This document shows positions 5,546-11,090 of a stretch of 11,090 bases of DNA, in pieces. The number at the start of each line of letters is the position of its first letter. Position 1 is the first letter of the stretch. The DNA is from an uncultured Actinomycetes bacterium (GTDB lineage Bacteria > Actinomycetota > Actinomycetes > Nanopelagicales > Nanopelagicaceae): the NCBI GenBank assembly GCA_903897155.1, contig CAIUAO010000100.1, positions 1-11,090 on the forward strand. The letters run 5' to 3'. Position numbers and translations under genes: made by a program. The notes under the pieces were generated by a model. It searched no databases. It was not told where the DNA came from and saw only the letters and a program-made list of their open reading frames with translations.

Positions 5546-7573
5546 GTGAGCACAGAGAAGAATCAACAGATGAAGTTGGTTCAAGAGGCGTTAGATGCCG
5601 CAGTTGTTGCTATTGGTGGGCAAGCTAGAGAAGGCCAAATTGAAATGGCTGAAGCAGTTGCTAATGCGTTAACTGATCGCCATCACTTACTTGTCCAAGC
5701 AGGAACAGGAACGGGTAAATCACTTGCTTATTTAGTGCCGGCGATTGTTCACGGCAAAAAAGTATTAGTAGCAACAGCAACCCTTGCACTCCAACGCCAG
5801 CTCGTCGAACGCGATCTACCAAAGATTAAGCCAGCACTTGAAAAAGTACTCAAGCGCGATCTCACCTTTGCTGTGTATAAGGGCGTTGGAAATTATCTTT
5901 GCCTGCAGAAAATGAACGGGGCGATCTCTGATCCAGATGGTGAAATCTTGATGGAGATAGGAGCACTTGAGAAAGATCAGAAGCGACTTCGCGCATGGGC
6001 CCAGACCCCAGGTGTAAGCGGAGATAGAGATGATGCCCCTGATGTTGACCGAAGAGTTTGGTATGCCAACTCTGTTTCAGGAAGAGAGTGCATCGGTAAA
6101 GATGAGTGCACCTTTGGTTCTCAGTGCTTTTCTGCAAATGCTAAAGCCAAAGCACAGACTGCAGATGTTGTCGTGACAAACCACACCCTTCTAGCAATTG
6201 AGATCGTTGATTCTCATCCGATCTTGCCTGAGCGAGATGCCATTATTTTGGATGAAGCGCATGAATTTATGGATCGCACCACCCAGGCAGTGACAGAAGA
6301 ACTCACTGCAGGGGGAGTAGAGCGCGCAGCAAAGATGGCGGCAAAACATATGCCAAATAAAACAACGCTTGCCTTTGCTAAAGCAGCAGATGAATTTGCC
6401 GAAGCAATCGGAGATTTTGCAAAAGATGTCCGCGTTGATCCAACTAGAGCAGGCCGCCTTCCCGAGCTTCCATCATCACTTGTTTCTCCTATTCGAAAAG
6501 TAAAAGAAGCATCTGCTGCTGTTATTGCGTTGATTCAGGCAGATTCAGATGTGATTGATCCAGATGCGATGGCGCAAAGAGCGAGAGTAAAAGGCGCAAC
6601 AAACGAGGTGCAGCAGATCGCATCCAAGATGCTTAGGCCCGGGGCTCACCAAGTAATGTGGTTTGAGCCGAGCTTTTCTACTTTGTATTTAGCGCCTTTG
6701 GCCGTCTCAGGAGTTCTGCGCGCAAATCTTTTGACCCAATCTCCGGTCATTGCCACATCTGCAACGCTGACCATTGGTAAATCTTTTGACGCGATTGCAA
6801 AGTCGATTGGATTTGTTGTGGGAAGTGAAGTGGAGGAAGAAGAGAGTGAAGCGCAAAATGGCGAGATAGATCCAGCAAATGTGCAGATGCTAGATGTTGG
6901 CTCTCCCTTTGATTTTGCTGCGCAAGGAATGCTCTATCTGCCCCGTCATATTCCAGAACCCGGAAGAGATGGACCAAGTCTGGATGCACTTACTGAACTC
7001 GGTGAACTCATTGAAGCAGCCGGTGGTCGCACACTTGCCTTGTTCTCTTCGTGGCGCGGAGTGGAGATGGCAGATGAACATCTACGAAAAGTTCTTGCTG
7101 ATTTAAAGCTGCCGATCATTACACAAAAGCGAGGCGATTCTGTTGGGCCACTTGTTGAACGCTTTGCCAAGGATCCCTCATCCATACTTTTAGGAACCAT
7201 CGGTTTATGGCAAGGCATCGATGTTCCAGGGCCCTCCTGCACACTTGTTGCCATTGATCGCATTCCTTTTCCTCGTCCAGATGAACCTGTTATGGCAGCG
7301 CGCTCTGCTGAAGCAGATGCGGCAGGGGGAAGTGGCTTTATGCAGGTATCACTGCCAAGAGCAGCGCTGCTACTTGCTCAAGGAACAGGAAGACTTATTC
7401 GCTCACTTGATGACAGGGGAGTGGTTGCGATCTTAGATTCACGCATTGTTACTAAACAATATGGCTCAACGTTATTGAACTCTATGCCGCCTTTTTATCG
7501 CACGTCAGATGGCGCAGTTATTCGAGATGCTTTGAAGCGTTTAAATCAACAATTTACTGAGCAGGGCGTGTAG
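5546..7573 (+). CDS. dinG: DinG-family 5'-3' DNA helicase with Fe-S cluster
   Basis: This is an XPD/DinG-type superfamily 2 helicase that unwinds D-loops, R-loops and forked DNA during repair. The 675 residues show Walker A AGTGTGKS (52-59), four Fe-S ligands Cys119, Cys182, Cys188 and Cys194, the DEAH box (236-239), a motif V region GTIGLWQGIDVPG (550-562) and the arginine-finger motif VI QGTGRLIR (612-619). All catalytic motifs are intact. There is no added exonuclease domain as in Bacillus DinG. An acidic insert (EVEEEESE) lies near residue 430. The start is uncertain. GTG at 5546 has only a weak AGGG before it, or TAGGGT at -12 to -7 if leaderless; ATG at 5571 (residue 9) is an alternative. 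The 3' end overlaps the convergent Nudix gene by 33 bases. Confidence 0.94.
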   Translation: MSTEKNQQMKLVQEALDAAVVAIGGQAREGQIEMAEAVANALTDRHHLLVQAGTGTGKSLAYLVPAIVHGKKVLVATATLALQRQLVERDLPKIKPALEKVLKRDLTFAVYKGVGNYLCLQKMNGAISDPDGEILMEIGALEKDQKRLRAWAQTPGVSGDRDDAPDVDRRVWYANSVSGRECIGKDECTFGSQCFSANAKAKAQTADVVVTNHTLLAIEIVDSHPILPERDAIILDEAHEFMDRTTQAVTEELTAGGVERAAKMAAKHMPNKTTLAFAKAADEFAEAIGDFAKDVRVDPTRAGRLPELPSSLVSPIRKVKEASAAVIALIQADSDVIDPDAMAQRARVKGATNEVQQIASKMLRPGAHQVMWFEPSFSTLYLAPLAVSGVLRANLLTQSPVIATSATLTIGKSFDAIAKSIGFVVGSEVEEEESEAQNGEIDPANVQMLDVGSPFDFAAQGMLYLPRHIPEPGRDGPSLDALTELGELIEAAGGRTLALFSSWRGVEMADEHLRKVLADLKLPIITQKRGDSVGPLVERFAKDPSSILLGTIGLWQGIDVPGPSCTLVAIDRIPFPRPDEPVMAARSAEADAAGGSGFMQVSLPRAALLLAQGTGRLIRSLDDRGVVAILDSRIVTKQYGSTLLNSMPPFYRTSDGAVIRDALKRLNQQFTEQGV

Positions 7574-8002
7574 CTCAGGCCAACTGCGTCCAAAAGAAGG
7601 ATGCAGCTCTTTGTTCATTACTTCATCAAATTTAATCCAAGCAACTTCTAAAGATTCATCATTCATCTCATGGGCAACAAGATCTGGATGAGCTTTTGCA
7701 ATGATGGTGTCATAGCGCCAAGTCGTGTGGTCATCGCTATAGGTCATGATCGTTTCCAGCAGCGTTCCATCAATGCCGATCTCTTCTTCTGCTTCTCTAA
7801 TTGCTGCCTCTAAGACGTTTTCATGAGAGTCGCGGGCTCCTCCTGGAATTCCCCATGTGTCACCGTTATGCACCCAAGGGGCGCGGTGCTGTAATAAAAC
7901 TGCGCCATCTCTTATAAGAAGTAAACCTGCAGCCCCGTGCACTCCCCAGTGTTTGCTTCCGCAATCACACTGGATCCAGCCATCACCATCTCTATGTGCC
8001 AC
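7541..8002 (-). CDS. Nudix hydrolase
   Basis: This 153-residue protein is a pyrophosphohydrolase of the Nudix superfamily, acting on a nucleoside diphosphate linked to another moiety; the substrate cannot be named. The Nudix box is a perfect match to GX5EX7REUXEEXGU at residues 55-77, with Gly55, Glu61, Arg69-Glu70, Glu73-Glu74 and Gly76. A short N-terminal segment WIQCDCGSKHWG (Cys12, Cys14, His18) resembles the metal-binding or vestigial zinc-ribbon lead of many actinobacterial Nudix proteins. The start is GTG at 8002-8000; an in-frame TGA five codons upstream rules out a longer form. The only ribosome site is a close AGAGG. It converges on and overlaps dinG. Its neighbours (repair helicase, nucleotide reductase, SRAP) would fit a sanitising role, but that is inference. 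Confidence 0.93.
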   Translation of the reverse strand: MAHRDGDGWIQCDCGSKHWGVHGAAGLLLIRDGAVLLQHRAPWVHNGDTWGIPGGARDSHENVLEAAIREAEEEIGIDGTLLETIMTYSDDHTTWRYDTIIAKAHPDLVAHEMNDESLEVAWIKFDEVMNKELHPSFGRSWPELHALLSKLLI

Positions 8003-8053
8003 GCCTCTAGAGTGTCACTTTTTACACAATCGCGCATGATCCACAGAGGCGTG
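8000..8053. repeat. 9-bp inverted repeat over the Nudix gene start
   Basis: CACGCCTCT (8000-8008) and AGAGGCGTG (8045-8053) are perfect inverted repeats 36 bases apart. On the minus strand the arm nearer the gene contains AGAGG and the GTG start codon. A transcript starting upstream could therefore fold to hide the ribosome site, or the repeat may be a protein operator. Confidence 0.6.
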
Positions 8054-8085
8054 CTTCTTGAAGTTTTGGTGAATCTCATCTGGCT

Positions 8086-8091
8086 TACCTT
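8086..8091 (+). promoter_or_regulatory. possible leaderless -10 of the PKD gene
   Basis: TACCTT lies exactly at -12 to -7 of the ATG at 8098, and no Shine-Dalgarno precedes that ATG. A weak -35 is TTTTGG (8064-8069, spacing 16). The upstream frame is closed by TGA at 8059-8061 with no normal start between. Confidence 0.35.
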
Positions 8092-8097
8092 CACCTC

Positions 8098-8784
8098 ATG
8101 TTCCTTATGGCAGCACTCATCATGGCTGGTTCCTGTAACGGGGGACCGTGCGTGAATGTCTATACAGATCCAACAACAAATCAGATTGTGATAACCGCTA
8201 ATCAAAATATGCCTGGCAGCGCTCCTAAACCAAAGAGAATCTACCCGCCAAGACCATATGTCTATAGACCCAGACCAAAACCAGTCTGGGTTCCATACGC
8301 AGTAAAAACTGTTGTGCACAAAGCTGCTCCAAAGAAGAAACCAGCGCCATCACTTACTGCAGCAGTAAATCTTTCTGATCAGATAACAAAACTTCTGCCG
8401 GGAAATCATCTGCTCTATCAACCGGGCACTGATCCTTTAAGTGGCGTGCCGATTTACTTCTGGTCTGATGCATCATCAATTTTTCACATGGTGACATCGA
8501 TTCTAGGAATTGGCGTGCAAGTCAACCTAGTACCTGCATTTACCTGGGACTTTGGTGATGGCAGCGCCTCTGTAACAACAAGTACTGCAGGTGGGCCATA
8601 TCCCAATCAAACAGTTACTCACACATATAAAAAATCTGGCTACTACAGCGCAAATCTCACCATCTCATGGGCAGGTACATGGGCCGCCCAAGGCTCGGTA
8701 CTTCCAGTACTGGGAGGGGCGATCGTGCAGAACATGAGCGAGCAGATCAATGTAGGCGCAGGCCCAACATCGCTTCGTAATTAA
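8098..8784 (+). CDS. secreted or cell-wall PKD-domain protein, function unknown
   Basis: The 228-residue protein begins with a short hydrophobic stretch (MFLMAALIMAGSC), which could be a brief signal sequence; Cys13 is not in a good lipobox. Residues about 41-85 are rich in Pro, Arg, Lys and Tyr (PPRPYVYRPRP, KKKPAP), the type of extended basic linker that crosses or binds the cell wall. A PKD-like beta-sandwich at about 145-190 carries the signature WDFGDG (150-155) and the matching THTY (174-177). This points to an extracytoplasmic surface or adhesion-type protein, not an enzyme. The start could also be ATG at 8107 or 8122. It is divergent from the Nudix gene. No partner or specific function can be named. 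Confidence 0.8.
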   Translation: MFLMAALIMAGSCNGGPCVNVYTDPTTNQIVITANQNMPGSAPKPKRIYPPRPYVYRPRPKPVWVPYAVKTVVHKAAPKKKPAPSLTAAVNLSDQITKLLPGNHLLYQPGTDPLSGVPIYFWSDASSIFHMVTSILGIGVQVNLVPAFTWDFGDGSASVTTSTAGGPYPNQTVTHTYKKSGYYSANLTISWAGTWAAQGSVLPVLGGAIVQNMSEQINVGAGPTSLRN

Positions 8785-8816
8785 TAATAATTCATAACTA
8801 TCAACAGGAGTCTTTC

Positions 8817-8879
8817 ATGCACATCTCACTCATCGTCGTTGCTTTGATGATCATCCTTCGAGGCAAAGTAAAGCAATGA
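8817..8879 (+). CDS. 20-residue hydrophobic microprotein or coupling ORF
   Basis: A 20-codon ORF starts at ATG 8817 with a strong AGGAG (8806-8810) six bases upstream. Its TGA stop overlaps the DUF4192 start as ATGA (8876-8879), a classic translational-coupling layout. The peptide begins MHISLIVVALMIIL, an almost wholly hydrophobic segment, and ends with the basic RGKVKQ, as in tiny single-span membrane proteins. The following DUF4192 gene lacks a well-placed Shine-Dalgarno of its own, so this ORF probably delivers ribosomes to it. Whether the peptide itself has a function is unknown. It could be a pure leader ORF. Confidence 0.6.
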   Translation: MHISLIVVALMIILRGKVKQ

Positions 8880-9847
8880 CAACACTTACCTCACCTCATG
8901 ATCTACTTGCAGCAGTCCCTTTTCTTATTGGTTATCACCCAGTTAATTCACTTGTTGTTATCGCCTTAAGCGATGATGCGATCGGTATGGCGATGAGGGT
9001 TGATTTCCCAGGAGAGCCTGCTGTTCTTGCTGCGCATCTGGTTCACCAAAAAGCAGAGGCAGCGATCATCGTTGCTTATCTGCCAGAAGGCTCACCCTGT
9101 GATGATCAGACAGTTGCTATGCAAGAGGCAATAAAAGCTCGAGGAATTGATATTAAAGAGTGCATTCAAGTGGTGGGCGATAGATATCGCTCAACAATCT
9201 GCCCGGATATATCTTGCTGTCCACTAGAAGGTAGCCAAGTGCCAGAGATCTCTGATTCTCTGATCGCTGCCGAGCAGGTTGCACTAGGTAAACCACTTCC
9301 CTTTGCTGGGATTAATCAGATGCGTTTATCACTTTCTGCTGAACCTAGGGATTTAGAGCTCATACGCGCGACTACACAGATTGCAGATATTAATTACGAA
9401 GATGCTGGGGCAATACTTTTACAGCGCGAAGGGGCCTATGCCGTAGACAGACTTGTTGCGCAGTTTATGGAGAAGGGAATCTGCCACGATAAGGAACTTA
9501 TTGCCTTAGTTCTTGTTCGTTTACTTGATCTGCAGGTAAGAGATTATGCAATGGGTATTACAACAGAGCAGAACGAGAAAGCGCTCTGGGCGATGTGGCG
9601 ATGGCTGCTACGCATTGCACCGCGCGGCTTTGTTGCACCTGTTGCAACACTCTTTGCCACGATGACATATGAAAGAGGAGATGGCGCACTTGCCCAAAGA
9701 GCACTTGAGCGTGCCTTTGAAGATGATGGTAAATACCAAATGGCAAAGCTACTTCGCCGTACCTTTGCAGCAGGCTGGCCCGCTCATTCCTTCACACAGA
9801 TGAGGAATGAACTACACCCCAAGATATGCGCCGCGCTATTTGGGTGA
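8876..9847 (+). CDS. DUF4192-family protein, function unknown
   Basis: The 323-residue protein matches the actinobacterial DUF4192 family. The N-terminal signature is SPHDLLAAVPFLIGYHPVNS followed by LVVIAL. The C-terminal half has the typical LVLVRLLDLQVRD and WRWLLRIAPRGFVAP helices, then GDGALAQRALERAFEDDG. It has no signal peptide or membrane segment and appears cytoplasmic. No catalytic motif is recognised and the family's role is not established to my knowledge. A Cys-rich stretch, CPDISCCP at about residues 118-125, is visible. The start overlaps the 20-codon ORF by ATGA, and the nearest SD-like GAGG is 12 bases away, so translation is probably coupled. Alanine dehydrogenase begins 30 bases after its stop. 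Confidence 0.88.
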   Translation: MTTLTSPHDLLAAVPFLIGYHPVNSLVVIALSDDAIGMAMRVDFPGEPAVLAAHLVHQKAEAAIIVAYLPEGSPCDDQTVAMQEAIKARGIDIKECIQVVGDRYRSTICPDISCCPLEGSQVPEISDSLIAAEQVALGKPLPFAGINQMRLSLSAEPRDLELIRATTQIADINYEDAGAILLQREGAYAVDRLVAQFMEKGICHDKELIALVLVRLLDLQVRDYAMGITTEQNEKALWAMWRWLLRIAPRGFVAPVATLFATMTYERGDGALAQRALERAFEDDGKYQMAKLLRRTFAAGWPAHSFTQMRNELHPKICAALFG

Positions 9848-9854
9848 CTTTTAA

Positions 9855-9877
9855 AGTTTGAGGAGTAGCATCAAACT
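9855..9877. repeat. 7-bp inverted repeat abutting the ald start codon
   Basis: AGTTTGA (9855-9861) and TCAAACT (9871-9877) are perfect inverted repeats around nine bases that contain GGAG (9862-9865); the right arm ends at the base before the ATG. TAGCAT (9866-9871) lies at -12 to -7 and could be a leaderless -10, with GTGACT (9844-9849) as -35 at 16-base spacing. The repeat may be an operator, for instance for an Lrp/AldR-type regulator, or an mRNA hairpin presenting the ribosome site in its loop. Confidence 0.6.
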
Positions 9878-10957
9878 ATGATCGTCGGGGTATTAAAGGA
9901 AATAAAAAATAACGAATTTCGCGTTGCCCTTACTCCATCTGGCGCACATGGCTTAGCTGCGCAGAACACAGTACTTGTTGAAAGCGGAGCAGGGCTAGGT
10001 TCTGCCATCACAGATGCAGATTATGTAGCAGCAGGTGCGCAGATTGTTTCTAGCGCCGATGAAGTATGGGAACGCTCAGAGATGATCATGAAGGTCAAAG
10101 AGCCTGTTGCTTCTGAGTACCCAAAGATGGGCCAAGGACAGATTCTTTTTACTTACCTGCATCTTGCCGCTGATAAGCCGCTCACACTGGCTCTTATGGA
10201 GCAAGGTGTAACAGCGATTGCATATGAAACAGTTGAAGTAAACAAACATCTTCCTCTTCTTGCTCCTATGTCTGAAGTTGCAGGACGTATGTCTATTCAA
10301 GTCGGCGCCGCTGCTTTGCAGCGGCCAGCAGGTGGACGCGGGGTACTTCTTCCTGGAGTTCCTGGAGTGCGCCCAGGCAAGGTTGTTATTTTGGGCGGGG
10401 GAGTTGTTGGTGTTGCCGCAGCGACCATTTCTCATGGCATGCATGCTGATGTAACAGTCTTGGATCTAAATCTCACCAGACTTGGAGAGATCGATCAGAT
10501 CTTTGCAGGACAGGTCAAGACAATTGCTTCTTCTGCCTATGAAATTGAGCAGCATCTGATGGAAGCAGACTTAGTTGTGGGAGCAGTACTTGTTCCAGGA
10601 GCAAAGGCGCCCAAGCTTGTGACAAATGCACTGGTTGCCAAGATGAAGCCAGGATCTGTTCTTGTTGATGTTGCCATCGATCAAGGTGGATGCTTTGAAG
10701 ATTCACATGCAACAACACATGCTGATCCAACATTTAAGGTGCACGAGTCATTATTTTATTGTGTGGCAAATATGCCCGGAGCAGTTCCAGCAACGTCTAC
10801 CTACGCACTTGCCAATGCAACGATTGGTTATGCCATTGCTATTGCAAATAAAGGCTGGGAAAAAGCGATCGGTGAAGACCCAAGCCTTGGTTATGGCCTC
10901 AACGTTCACGATGGTCAGATTCGATATGCAGCGGTAGCTAAAGCGCATAATTTGTAG
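9878..10957 (+). CDS. ald: alanine dehydrogenase
   Basis: This cytoplasmic NAD-dependent enzyme interconverts L-alanine with pyruvate and ammonia. The 359 residues (mycobacterial Ald is about 371) carry the expected pyruvate-site residues Arg15, Lys74 in MKVKEP and His95 in YLHLAADK. The Rossmann motif is GGGVVG (173-178), with Asp196 at the end of the second strand, favouring NAD over NADP. The catalytic Asp268 is in VDVAIDQGG, and NMPGAVP follows (298-304). The start at ATG 9878 gives the normal family N-terminus (MIVGVLKEIKNNEFRVALTP). GAGGAG (9860-9865) is a rather distant 12 bases away; a leaderless start is the alternative. A 7-bp inverted repeat abuts the start codon. Nothing appears truncated. 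Confidence 0.96.
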   Translation: MIVGVLKEIKNNEFRVALTPSGAHGLAAQNTVLVESGAGLGSAITDADYVAAGAQIVSSADEVWERSEMIMKVKEPVASEYPKMGQGQILFTYLHLAADKPLTLALMEQGVTAIAYETVEVNKHLPLLAPMSEVAGRMSIQVGAAALQRPAGGRGVLLPGVPGVRPGKVVILGGGVVGVAAATISHGMHADVTVLDLNLTRLGEIDQIFAGQVKTIASSAYEIEQHLMEADLVVGAVLVPGAKAPKLVTNALVAKMKPGSVLVDVAIDQGGCFEDSHATTHADPTFKVHESLFYCVANMPGAVPATSTYALANATIGYAIAIANKGWEKAIGEDPSLGYGLNVHDGQIRYAAVAKAHNL

Positions 10958-10974
10958 GAGTAATCTATCTACCT

Positions 10975-11090
10975 ATGTGTGGTCGCTTTGCAGTTACAAG
11001 TAACGCTCTTGATATTGCTTTAGAGTTTGAGGCAAGTGATAAAGAGCTCCCTGTTTTGCCTGTGGACTGGAATATCTCTCCGACTAAGCC
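10975..11090 (+). CDS. SRAP-family abasic-site protein (YedK/HMCES), 5' part only
   Basis: The first 38 residues are visible before the window ends. The protein begins MCGRFAVTS, the SRAP hallmark in which Met1 is removed and Cys2 crosslinks covalently to abasic sites in single-stranded DNA. NISPT (33-37) supplies the conserved Asn of the active site. The later Glu and His of the family lie outside the window. AGGAG at 10956-10960 overlaps the ald stop but is 14 bases from the ATG. TAATCT at 10961-10966 could be a -10 for a nearly leaderless message. The gene lies 17 bases after ald and may be co-transcribed. The role fits the DNA-repair flavour of the window. Confidence 0.9.
   Translation, partial: MCGRFAVTSNALDIALEFEASDKELPVLPVDWNISPTK

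Noticed and set aside
7912..8319. Minus-strand 135-codon ORF across the Nudix-PKD divergent region
   Set aside because: It overlaps the Nudix gene in another frame and the PKD gene antisense, and has no domain; both overlapped genes have clear family motifs.

Overview
The window looks like chromosome of a free-living actinobacterium with moderate GC content (judged by eye at roughly 48%). The evidence is the Gram-positive/actinobacterial SOS operator (CGAAC-N4-GTTCG), divergent lexA and LysM-protein genes, a nrdR-nrdJ pair with B12-dependent ribonucleotide reductase close to lexA (an arrangement also known in Streptomyces), a DUF4192 protein (essentially an actinobacterial family), and several genes that appear to be leaderless. 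The moderate GC content and small compact genes would fit freshwater acI (Nanopelagicales) types. That placement is inference, not proof.

Layout. Positions 1-411 (minus) hold the 5' part of lexA. The 159-bp divergent region carries two LexA boxes, one over each promoter. A small membrane-anchored LysM protein follows (571-879), probably the SOS-induced division inhibitor of the YneA/DivS/Rv2719c type. A vapBC-like AbrB/PIN toxin-antitoxin pair (900-1579) sits directly behind it, ending near a possible terminator. Next come two tandem NrdR boxes exactly 31 bp apart, then nrdR (1751-2275) and the 941-residue class II ribonucleotide reductase nrdJ (2288-5113).

The 432-bp gap after nrdJ is the most unusual part. 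It holds a compact promoter-hairpin-terminator unit (about 5135-5264) that looks like a small RNA. A second sigma70-type promoter (5300-5327) follows, and then about 210 nt with several strong helices running up to the GTG start of dinG (5546-7573). One strand of the longest helix can instead pair with the dinG start codon.

A Nudix hydrolase (minus, 7541-8002) overlaps the dinG end convergently. It is divergent from a secreted or cell-wall PKD-domain protein (8098-8784). A previously easy-to-miss 20-codon ORF with a strong Shine-Dalgarno (8817-8879) overlaps the DUF4192 gene (8876-9847) by ATGA. Alanine dehydrogenase (9878-10957) follows, with an inverted repeat abutting its start, and the window ends in the first 38 codons of a SRAP-family (YedK/HMCES) abasic-site protein.

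Functionally the window leans toward DNA damage and nucleotide supply: SOS repressor and division checkpoint, dNTP synthesis with its repressor, DinG helicase, Nudix hydrolase and abasic-site crosslinking protein. Genes without a Shine-Dalgarno (lexA, vapB, the PKD gene, possibly dinG and ald) have a TANNNT hexamer exactly 12 to 7 bases before the start codon, as expected for leaderless transcripts. No rRNA, tRNA, CRISPR array or transposase was seen.
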